NCBI GenBank assembly: GCA_039881045.1
Contig: JAYWVB010000027.1
Coordinates: 62,001 to 126,000, forward strand
Direction: 5' to 3'
Source of the DNA: Chaetomium olivaceum
Taxonomy: Eukaryota; Ascomycota; Sordariomycetes; Sordariales; Chaetomiaceae
DNA length: 64,000 bases
Within the stretch, counting starts at the first letter, position 1. Each line of letters begins with the position of its first letter. Shown here one piece after another: positions 1-10,400 of this stretch. The notes under the pieces were generated by a model. That model was not told the DNA's origin and searched no databases. It saw only the letters and a program-made list of their open reading frames with translations. Both the position numbers and the translations under genes were made by a program.

Positions 1-644
1 CCTCGCCTTGCTCGCCTTGCTTGCCTTCCTCAGTGGTAGCCTTGCCTTTCTTTCCCTTTCCTTTCCCTCCTAGCATGGGCACGGCCTTCAACCAAGAAGA
101 GTGGAAATTCCCGGAAATCCCCCCCCATCCATCCCCATCACCTCAAAATTTACCGCTCGGGTCAGCCCAGGATTGCATTCCCCGTCGGCTCTCGATTGCA
201 CCAAAAGTGAACCCTTGCTCTACCCCGGTTGCCCATCTGCACCCCTGAAAAAGTGCGTGCTTTAATCCCAATTAGGGCTGGCGCTGGCTTGCCATGGCTG
301 CAGCCAACGTATCAACCCCCCTGTCTTTCTAGACACTTTTGCCGGGAAGACGGCATCAGCTTCGCGGCGTGAGCGGGCGTGTGTGTTGCAGAAGCATGCA
401 GATGCTGGACTGGGTTGGACTGGGTTGGACTCGGGTTCGATTTTATCACTCGGAGGCCCTTTTGCAAACCCCCCCCCCTTTCGGGTGCATTGTTTCCTGT
501 TGTTTCCTTTGCGGCTCCGTCCATCTCGAGAGTCGCCGTGACACGACCTCAATGTTGTCCAGCACGATCATTTAGCCAACATTCATTTTTGATGTTCATT
601 TATTGATATTTTGTCAAATATCACCACACTCTTTCTTCCTAAAA
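1..644. other. gene-free upstream region
   Basis: No coding region is supported here. Pyrimidine-rich stretches and a short tandem repeat of TGGGTTGGAC near 406-430 are visible. The last 100 bases become A/T-rich, ending in a run of T/C just before the start codon at 645, as expected for the promoter and leader of the following gene. Confidence 0.5.
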
Positions 645-2894
645 ATGGGCTTACAACTACTCTACGGGGCTGCCCTCCTCGGCGCCTCTGTCCAGGCATT
701 CGCATTTCTGCCACAACCAACAGACCCCTTCCAGGCCGCTCCTCTCGAGAACGGATGGACTCCGAGACCAACACCAGCACCAGAAGGCCATGGCCTTTTC
801 AAACGTCAGATCAGCCTGCCCTCGAGCTATCTCATAGCCCCTGATAACACATGCGGTTTCATCGACGGCAATGCGAGTGAGTGACCCGGCCACCTTCAAA
901 CTACAAACTACCCGAGCGCCTTCTAACTCTTCTCCCAGGATCCGCCTACGCCTGTCTCGACGAAGACATGCAATGTGCCTTCATCCCGTCGTCGGGCAAG
1001 ATTCCCGGGGCTGCCGGGTGTTGTAAGGGCAATGACTGCTCGTTCCGCATCTCCTGTATCGAAAGGAGTGATATGGATGACTGCGACGATGACTGCCAGG
1101 ACAACCCCTTGACCTTGAAATGGTAATTGTTTAGTGCTGTCCACGTCCTATGTTCTGCCACTAACACCACCCAGTTCCGGCTTGGCCAGGTTCTGCAACA
1201 CTGTATTGTTCCCGGGAGGTGTCACCGACTACTACTGCAGCGCAAGGAAACAAACGTCCGCCCTCGAGGCGGAGACCACCAACAACCGCGACAAGTCCAG
1301 GGCCATGTCCACCGTCGAGCCCAAGACCACCTCGACGACCAAGAAGTCTACCTCGACCACGACGACCAAGAAATCGTCGACGACTTCAACTTCTAAGTCA
1401 TCATCCACCGAAGCCACGTCCGAGGCCACATCCGAGACAACAGCCGAAGCAACGTCTGACGAGCCCGGTTCCGCCACTGAATCCCCTACGACTGCAACCA
1501 CGGTCGACTCGGACCGCTCTAGCGCCACCACTTCTTCGACGGAACCCGTGGCCTCGGACTCCCCTTCGACGCCCGTTGGCGCCATCGTGGGCGGTATCCT
1601 GGGTGGCATCGCTCTCATCGCCCTCATCATCTTCGTCGCCGTCTTCCTCCGTCAGCACAAGAAGAAGAGCAGGGCCATGGCCGAGCTCCCGCCTCCGCAA
1701 CCCTTCATGGCCGAGCCGACGTACCCCAACACCCAACCGCCCGCGGCACCCTACGCGCAAGACTCAGCCTCCGCCCGCATGTCCGGATACGCCGCGTCCT
1801 CCGCCACCGGCACCCCAGCCCACATGTACGGCGCCGCCGCAGTGGGCGCTGGTGCGGGCGCAGCAGCAGCAGCAGCCGGGTCCTTCAACTCGTACCACAA
1901 CCACCACCCAAGCAACCACACCAGCAACTACCCCGACCACCACGGCCCGAACAACAACAACTACCACTACGCCAACAGCATCGCCAGCACCACCTACCCG
2001 GACCACCCCCACCAGCAACCCAGCCCACTCACCACCCCCGGCGGCAGCCCCCAACCCCAATACGCCCACACACCCCACGCCCCGCCCCCTCTCCCCGCAC
2101 CGTCCTACTACCACAACAACAACTCACCGCGCCAATCCCAAGACACCTACCGCGGCGCCAGCAGCCACGGACCAGGAAATGGAAACGGAAGTGGAGGGAA
2201 TGGAGGGAACGACGGCGCGTGGGCGGGCGCCGAGCCCGTGGAGCTGCCCGACCGCCGCTCGACGTCGACGCCCGTCTCGACGTACAACGGCGTCATCCCG
2301 GTCAGCCCCGCGTCGGCGCTGGGGCCGATGCCGGGTGAGTCACAGGGTGGTGGTGGTGGTGGTGGTGGCGGTGGGAGTGGGAGTGGGAATGGAAATGGAG
2401 GTGGGAGTGGTGGGAATGGGAGCAGTGGGGTGCCGCTGATTCTGCAGCCGGGGATGGGGTACCGGCCTTATCGGCCGCCTGGTGCCGGGGGAAATGCGGG
2501 TGCGGGTATGGGTGCGGGTATGGGTATGGGTGCGAATATGGGTGCGGGTATTGTGGTGGGGAATGCGGTCGTGGGGAACGCGGTCGCGGTGAATGTGGTG
2601 ACTGTGAATAGGAACGGGAGTGTGCGAGTAAATGGGGGTGGGAATGGGGGGATGGTGGTGCCGCGGAAGGCGGTTGGTGGTGGCGCGTCTGGCCTGACGC
2701 CGGTGGTGCAGGGGCAAGCACAAGCACAAGGCCAAGGCCAAGGCCAGGCGCAGGGGCAGGCAGCGCAAGTTCAAGGGCAACAGGCTCAGGGGCAGCAAGG
2801 ACAGAGTCAGAGTCAGGGACAGACGCTAGATCAACAGACGCAGGGGGGTAGTGGTGGAAGGCCTCAACAGACGTTTGCTGTTGAGTTGCCTTGA
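645..2894 (+). CDS. Cys-rich single-pass membrane protein with Ser/Thr-rich stalk
   Basis: Three exons, 645-876, 939-1122 and 1175-2894, encode 711 residues. The introns have GTGAGT and GTAATT donors, and the second junction rebuilds a Cys codon. Residues 1-20 form a signal peptide (MGLQLLYGAALLGASVQAFA). A Cys-rich ectodomain with CC, CxxxC and DCxxxC spacings follows to about residue 165. Next come a Ser/Thr/Lys-rich stalk and one membrane helix at about 273-297 (VGAIVGGILGGIALIALIIF), closed by basic HKKKSR. The rest, over 400 residues, is a low-complexity cytosolic tail rich in Pro, His, Asn, then Gly, Ala and Gln-Gly repeats. This layout resembles fungal cell-wall sensors and other plasma-membrane glycoproteins, but no named domain is recognised. 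A cell-surface role is inference. The gene faces the carnitine acetyltransferase tail to tail. Confidence 0.85.
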
Positions 2895-3479
2895 CAGGAC
2901 GGGCAAGGTTGAGGGGAGGGGGAGAGTGGGTAATAGGAGAGAGGGAGGGAGGGAGGGTTGGTTTGCATGAAAGTGTTATACCCCATATTGTGTTTACGTG
3001 GGCATATCACCATTTTCTTAGGAGCGGTTACCTTTCATGAGGGATGGATCGGTTGTTTTGGACTAGGGAAGGGATGGGTTGACGGGATTGATTCGGCTGG
3101 GTGGTCGTGGAGAGAGATCCCGCCTGTTTCGGACACGCCCTGCTTGGGCACGCTAGATTTATTGCTTCTTGCATATACTTCAACACGAGTACGAACACTG
3201 GTTCTAACACCTTGGTCTCGGAGCTCCAACTTTACTCAAGCCACACATTCTAAGCCCTGCGGGTATAAATAACTGGTATTTGACAAACGATGTATGTATC
3301 CTATCAACCGGAAACGCTAACCATGACCAACAAACCAATCTCATCCGCTCATGTCAACATCAAGCCATTTCGCTAGGTATCCGTCCATCTAGTAATCCTC
3401 AAGACCGCTCCCTGGCTTCCCTCACTTCAATTACCCCTCAACACCGCAGCCCTCGATCCGCCAGTCAACCCGTCACCCC
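2895..3479. other. convergent intergenic region
   Basis: This stretch separates two genes that converge and should hold both 3' untranslated regions. A GGGA/GAGG purine tract lies at about 2910-2960. No gene or RNA motif is seen. Confidence 0.6.
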
Positions 3480-6400
3480 TCAGTAGTCAATCAACCGCAA
3501 TTTCTTCCCGATCTCCCGCCTCCGCGCCTGCACGGCCGCCCGTTCCGACGGCTTGCTCTCGCCGTTGCCGAGGTTCTCGCCCCGTGCCTTGAGCGCCTGG
3601 AGGAGCATGCCAGCGTCGAAAAAGCCATCTGTTGGGGTCATATTGTTAGCATACTGTTTATTTCGAAAGAAGGGCTATCCCACGAGGGTCGTACGTATGG
3701 AGGGGATTGATGGAGGGAGACGCAGGGAAGGAGGGAAAGAGTGGCAAGATGCCCCCGGAAGGGGGGTCGAGGAGAGGAAAGGGGACAGAGAAAAGGGGGA
3801 GAGGGGCGGGGAAAGGGGGAAAACGGGGTAGCAAAGTAACCCAAAAACACCAAACCAAAAAAAGAAAAGAAAACACTTACACCCTCCCAACTCATCGTCC
3901 TCACTCATTCCCAGGCTCTCCTCCGTCGGCGACGACACGCTGCCATTAGCGCCAAACCCCAAATCCGACGATCCCTTCCTCAACCCTTCCGCCCCGGTAA
4001 TCAACCTCCCCCTCACCCGCATCCTCTGCGCGCCGCCCGCACCACCACCACCACCACCACTCGCCTTACCCACACCCGCACCACTGCTACCACTCCCCCC
4101 CTTCTCATTACCCACTCCACCCGCACCACCACCATGACCATGACCATGATGATGATGCCCACCATTCGCCCTCAGCCCCTCGACCTCCCTGGCCCTCCCG
4201 CGGACGCCCAACCCGCCATACAACCCGGCCGCGCCACCGCGCCCCCGCGCGGCCTCAATCCGCAACACGCGCCTCACCTCGAGCAGATAACTCTCGAGCG
4301 TATCCACAAACCTGCGCGTCTGCCTGTGGCGCGACGAGACACAGATGCTGATCCCCTCGTCCTTGATAATGTAGCCGATGCCGAAGCCGTCGCCCGACAC
4401 GGGGCCGAAACCGAACTGGCGCAGGGAGGGGTTGCCGCAGTTGGAGGTGGAGAGGATGGTGGTGTTGATCTTGTCCCAGCCGGGGTCGGCGAAGAGGAGG
4501 GGGAGGTGGTGCTGCTGCGAGGCGAGGTTGGAGGAGCTGGAGTTGTTGGAGTTGCTGGACTGGATGCTGTCGCCGCGGGAGCGGGCTTTCAGGGGCGGGG
4601 AGGGGGCGGCGGTGGTGGTGCTTTGGGCGTGGGTCGGGGAGTGGTTGTGATGGTTGCGGTGGTGGGTGGTGGTGCCGTCGAGGAGGTAGGCAGGTTCGTG
4701 CGGGGGGCTGGTGCCGCCGGCCTCGGAAAGGGCGTCGACGGGGGAGGAGTAGCCGTTGCTGCCGGAGACGGAGCTGCCGCCGACGTCCTCGTTGACGGTG
4801 CGCTGCCAGAGACACAAAAGGGCGTACAGGTGGCGGTCGAAGCCCTCGGCCTTGGCGCACTCGCGCGTCCTGGCGACGTGGCCCTGGCAGGCCTTGCGGA
4901 GGGCCTCGATCTTCTGCTCGGCCGGGTTGTCGGCCCAGAAGGTCTGCACAAAGTTGACGGATGCGTCGGACACGGTTCGGATGGCTTCGGTGCGCCCGTG
5001 CAGGTACATCTTGGTCATGGCCGGCTCGTAAGTGCACTCGATGCGGCCATACAAACCATAGTAGGCCGCCTGGAAGGCCATCTGGACGAAGGCGTCGGGC
5101 GAGAAGCCCATGGACGTGATGAAATTCTTGCCGTAGGCGCCAAAGTCGAGGCACTGGAACTCGTTCTGCTCGATCAGGTCCGCCAGCCGGGTCTCGGCGA
5201 ACCGCACGGCAATGCGGAGCTCGGGGAGCATGTCCCACTCTAGTTTGTGCGGCGTCGTGTTGACATCCCCGAAACTCTCCGGGTCCCGCTTGGATGGGTC
5301 GGGGCTGGTGGACGCCCACAGCGTGGGGGCCTTGCCATTGATGGTCCTCGCAAAGCGGAGGATGGTATCGGTGTACAGATCGCTAGCAAAACGCAAGACC
5401 GTGTGGCCGTCCACGCCGGTATGCTCAAAGTTGATGCCGGCGCTGCCGTTCTTACAGACAATGATCTGCAGCTTGTCATACCACCGGTTAGTGCAGGTGC
5501 CGATCTGGACGCCCTTCTCGATCTCACTCGTGCCGCAGAGCATGTTCTGGCAGAGCGCGGCGGCATCGGCGGGCTCGGAGTAGTCGAGGCAGACGACAAA
5601 CAAGGCCGTATCGACGATGCTAAGGCAGTCGGCGTTGTTCGAGCCCGGCTCCCGCATCAAGACATCCCGCAGTCCCGACCACACCTTCCGGTTCTCGGTG
5701 CTAAGCACACCCAAGGCCCCCTTGGCGGCATCCTGGATGGGCGTCTGCGCAGCGTCATCGATGATGGTCTGCAGGTTGATGGCGATGTCCCGCTCGGTCA
5801 TGATGAGGTCCGAGTTGTCGTCCAGAACATCGAACCAATAGAATTGCCCGTGGCACATGACGACAATGTGCTTGGATTCAGGGTCCTGCTCTATTTGGCA
5901 CCCTGCTTCGGTGGGGACCCGGGCGGTGCCGAACAGGCGCGAATACTGGTACATGCACAGCGGAGTGCCCTTAACGGTGTCCGGTGGTAGCTCCTCCTTG
6001 CGTACGGCCCTCACAAACTCCAACGCCGACACGACGAGCGAGCCAGCCCGGGTCACCTGGTTGTTCCGGGCTGGCGTGGGGTCATCCTCCAGCAAGAAGA
6101 AAGGGTTCAGGTTGAGGACAACGGGATTGTCATAGTTCAAGTACGAATCATACCCTTGTGATAGGAGTCTGTTAGTGACGTGACGGGCGGACGAGGCTGA
6201 GGACGGCAAAAAGTGAAAATAAGACTTACAGAATTGTTCGATATAACTCGTCCTCGCTTCGGCATACTGCTTGAGCTTGTTGTTCAGCTCCGGGCCCTCA
6301 TTCCGGAGAAAGGCCTGCACGGCATGCTTCGTCTCTGCGTGCTCCCTGGCCGACTGGAGCGGCTTGAGGGCGGCCAGGTACTTCTCGCAGCTGACCTCGA

Positions 6401-6647
6401 GCTCCGGGATGGGCAGCTTCGGCAGGTCATCCTGGTGAGCGTAGGTGACGCCGCCCTTGGATTTGTCGTCGTGGTAGGCCTCCGACATGGCGTGTTGGCG
6501 CGCCTTTGGGGCCGGGCCGGTGATGGGCTTTGGCAGGTCGGGGAACTCGGGTACTGATCGAGGGGTGGCGGGGGATAACTGGTTAGGACTCGAGAGGGTC
6601 TCACCAAGAGACCTTGGTGAGGTGAAGATGCGGACTTGTGTAGGCAT
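3480..6647 (-). CDS. facC: carnitine O-acetyltransferase, cytosolic FacC type
   Basis: Transfers acetyl groups between CoA and carnitine; in fungi FacC acts in the cytosol for growth on acetate. Exons on the minus strand are 6647-6230, 6154-3881 and 3628-3480, giving 946 residues. The 75-base intron at 6155-6229 is in frame, and its removal restores the family motif EQFWYDSYLNYDNP. The last intron (3629-3880, purine/pyrimidine-rich) removes stops and restores GYGFFDAGMLLQALK before the end LIDY. The catalytic His lies in FEHTGVDG near residue 385. From about residue 640 a long His/Gly/Ser-rich insertion precedes the conserved C-terminus. There is no N-terminal mitochondrial targeting sequence and no SKL-like peroxisomal ending. 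A further in-frame 51-base intron at 6554-6604 (GTGAGA..CTAAC..CAG) is possible near the N-terminus. The family is certain; the facC orthology is inferred from overall resemblance. Confidence 0.9.
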
Positions 6648-9180
6648 TCTCGTCAGCCAGAGTCGAGCGGGATCAAGCGTAGAGAGGCGAGACGTGGGTG
6701 CTGATGTTCAGGCCGCGCAGGGCAGTGCGGTAGAAGTAGTGGCAGTCTTGGAGGCAGTATGATGGCATTCCACTTGAAATGCTACGGCGGCGGCATTCAC
6801 ATAAAACATAGAACAAGGGGCGAAGGGAACTTGAGTTCAGGAGATGGGAGGGAGCTACCGGGACTCGGCCGGGCCAGGCTCGGGATATAAAGCGGCGGGT
6901 ACGGGAAGCTCGGGGGTGCTAAACCGGGAGAAGAGCAACATCAACAAGTAGAGAGCAGGTGGGGACGGTCATCCAGTGGTAGGCCCACGCTGACACGAAG
7001 GAGAAATGGGATTCTGGCAACAGCCAGGATGGCGTGGGCCGCCCTCAATGCCTGCCCATGCGCATATGGGACTCCTCCCCGGGGGACATGCGCAGGCGGA
7101 CGGGCGGACGGACGGACAGAAAGACAGGGGTTCGGGATGGTGGAGGCTAGGGGAGGGACTGCGAGACTGCCTAGACCAGACCAGGCCAGACCGAAGCATG
7201 TGGCCGTGGGGAAGTCATGGGCTTCGACAGGGTGATTGGACACAAGTGCCGCAGTGCAGTGGGTTGGTGATGTGAAACTCCTCCGCAGGCCCGAAGGCTC
7301 AATATGGAATGCAGCCGTGTGGAATCTGCCGAGCCATTTTACGTCTCGGGGTAAACGAGAAAGCAGAGATGCAACGTACTAGCGAGGGTGACAGATGGAG
7401 ACCAACAGCTGAGTTCTCAGGCACGTAACATGTAGCTGCGGCAATTCGTCCGAACTAGGTATGGGTGGGATGGTTGCCGCGGGGGCTGTTTCTGTTTGCT
7501 CTTGGTGGCTGGGCGTGATGGGATGGGATGTATCGAAAGGCTGAAAAAGAAACAGAAAAGATACTGCGTAATACTGGACGGTGTTGATGCTGAAATCCTT
7601 CTGCGTATCGTTTGAGACTTATTTCCGACGACCTGTTGCCTCTGCTGTTATTCGTATCCTGTCGTTGGCCAAGTTCGAGTTCACAAGGCCAGCGAGGTCA
7701 TATGCCCCGTGTCCCGGTGGCGCGGCGGTTAAGATGGCACACGAACAACAGAACTGCCGCTAATGGCCGCTCAGCCTTCCAACCTGCCTGCCACAAGTTC
7801 AGTACAGGTGATTCGGTGTCTCGCTGCGTCACAGGTCGCAATGGACGGGCTGTTGCAGGGTATCGCAAAGAAATGACGTTGTGCCGCCCCGCACAATCCC
7901 CCAAGGCAAAAGAGGCAATGACCGGGCTTTCGCTGCTTCTCCCCAAGACCACAACCCCAAGAAAAAAGCTGCGTGCAGGCGATGGCGATAGTGCGTTACT
8001 CGGCCCGCGACCCGGCTGCAGCCACTCAAAACGTTAAGAAATGCTGGTGGCACGGCGGTCGACCAGGGTTGCTCGTCTCCAGTCTGGGTTGCTGTCCGGA
8101 CAAGAGGATGTGCTACGGTTGGGTGGCAGAGTGGCAGATGGGGAATGTGGGAATCCCCAGGTCTCCAGTCTTGCCAGTTCTCCAGAGTTCTCCAGTTCTC
8201 CAGTTCTCCAGGCGGGGAGATTGGCAAAATGCTCCGCACTGAACGACCTTTCTGGAAGGACCCAGGCTCGAGTGGGGGTGGTAACTTGCAAGGTGTATTC
8301 TGTTACCGTTACGCAGTACATCTTTGCGGATAGGATAACTCACGAGAATTCTGTGTGATACTGTTGAAGCAAATATCATCATTCCCTTACGGTTGACATC
8401 CCTTACCAGACTTGCAGTCCCATATTGTATTATCCGTAATTCGGACGAACCGGTCAGGACCGTGGGGCCGGCCAGATCTGGCACTGCGGACGAAAGCACG
8501 CAACCCCAAGATGGATATCAACGCAAAAAAAAGCATGTGAAGAAGCCAAGCACGTCGGGCGGTAGGCACCAAGGTGATAAGCATGCGAAGCGGGACGCTG
8601 CAGTAATGCCTCCCGGCCGAACGGATTAGGTGGGGCTGGTGAGGGATCAGATTGGATTGCAGCAAGAATCTGTTCGTTCTGTGGCCGGCGATAGGATGCT
8701 TTATTATAAGCTTCTACTTCTACAGTACCTAGGGCTTTTATTTCAAGGCGAGCCTCTAAAAAGAAACGCGCCCGCGGAGCTGGTCCCAAGACTACCTACC
8801 GGTGCGCCTTTTTCAATCGGCCGGAATGATCTGTGTCACCGTCAGGGGGTGGGGAACCTGGAATGCAGACGGGATGGCTCGATGATGCATCTCTTCGATT
8901 CGGAGGACGGCATGGACGGCTCGGGTCAAAGGACGACGACGCTGCCAGGTGGATTGCTGCTGGGTTCTGGCCTTCCCTTTGCCGGGGCTGTCAGACCGCC
9001 AAGGACCCCGCAAGCCACTGACGACAGCGGGCAGATGGCCCCGCAGAAGCCCCCAGGAACCTGGGGGAGATCACCGCTATCTCCATCTCAAGTCTTCATC
9101 CCATGTCACACCCGGCGACCCGGTAACCAGCAGACAATCGGCGTTCCTGGCTGTGGCTTATACTAATCTCCGTAGTTGAG
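6648..9180. other. gene-free region upstream of carnitine acetyltransferase
   Basis: The first few hundred bases should be the promoter of the minus-strand acetyltransferase. The remainder has only short reading frames with no recognisable protein similarity and no splice-compatible exon chain. It begins an 8.6-kb gene-poor island. Confidence 0.5.
8176..8211. repeat. short tandem repeat of AGTTCTCCAG
   Basis: About four tandem units of AGTTCTCCAG or TTCTCCAG occur in a row inside noncoding sequence. No function is apparent. Confidence 0.8.
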
Positions 9181-10400
9181 TATCTACCTGTGTATACTAA
9201 ACCACTATAGTATGCTTAACTACCGACAACTCGGTCGCAATTACTGCATTACTAAGGAACATGCATCTCTCTCAGCCCGCTCTGTGCACCTTGAACTTCC
9301 ATCTCATCCTATCTTTCAATTGTCAGCATAGTCCGACTTCGGCTCTCCTCGGACTCGGGTTTCTTGATTTTCGTTCTCTACAATAATCGTTAAAACTACT
9401 ATGGTCGTTACTTTGTCTATCGTACCTAAGTTGTCCACGGTGCTATCCGACCTAAGTTGTAATACTATTCGTCTTAATTTATCCATCAGACAAAAGTTGC
9501 TGTCCATCACAAAGGTTTCTACCTAACCCAAGTCCTGGCCATAAAAACAGTACGACTACATTCACCTAACTATCACTAGCGTCAAACACTTAAGGGAGCG
9601 CTCCGGCTCACCCTCAACGCTCGAGTTTACCTCCTAGACCTAGCTCACCACCTTGTGGGATAATAGTTTAGATATTCAGCTGGAGGGACTGTCTAGTTAA
9701 AACGGCGGAGTAGTCTTTCTTTTTTCCTCCGGGTCCAACCTGAAGTCAATGGGTCTTGATACCCCATCGTACTAGAACTCGTGTGGTAAGAATAGCTGTG
9801 TCTCAATAACATAGAGGTACGCTTATAGTCCTTTCTAGTAATCAAAACCCAATAACTTGACCGAGGAAGAACAGGCAGACGACTCCGCGCGTTTAATTAG
9901 ACAGTCCTTCCAGTTGAATATCTTAAACAATTATCCAGCCAGGCAGGCGGTGAGTCAGAACCATGCAAGCCACCATAGACAATTATAGCCCCGTTACCCA
10001 ATTCGAAACAGCAAAGTAGTGAAAGATACTGTGACGTACTCGTACATTCCTTCCACGCACTGGAGAACTAGAGAATCGTTAACCAACAACCGCTTAGCTC
10101 GTCCCCGACCATGTGATTCCCCAAACAACCGAAACTAACAAACAATACTCCGTTTCCAACGGGACGGATATCCCTGACCTCTCCCTGTTTCAACAGTTTT
10201 GCCTCCCATTAGGCGAGTATTATCAGCAAAAACGGCATAACTTTCATGCTAGTACATGCGCGGGGCGGCCCGCTGCCGATCAGGGGTGTGTATAGTTAAG
10301 TCGATCGTCACTCATCATCAGGACACCAGTATTCCACGCCCTTTTCTCTTATTCCCCCTTGTTCGAGGCTCGTGAATTTAATAAGGCGGCTCGGGCGGAT
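9181..10400. mobile_element. A/T-enriched repeat relic with large imperfect palindrome
   Basis: Base composition shifts to A/T- and TpA-rich compared with the flanks, as expected for repeat DNA mutated by repeat-induced point mutation (RIP). Two diverged copies of a roughly 120-base segment lie in opposite orientation at 9639-9760 and 9840-9958, separated by about 79 bases. The reverse complement of the first matches the second over its whole length with small indels. Its best core is AGACAGTCC[C/T]TCCAG[C/T]TGAATATCT. The right arm has a short open stretch (about 9848-9990), but no transposase, integrase or reverse-transcriptase motif is visible. Assignment to a transposon class is not possible. 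Confidence 0.55.

Noticed and set aside
1219..2439. 406-codon Pro/Thr/Arg-rich frame on the plus strand
   Set aside because: An alternative frame of the membrane-protein gene; its composition reflects the same C-rich repeats, and the signal peptide, Cys-rich exons and membrane helix fix the true frame.
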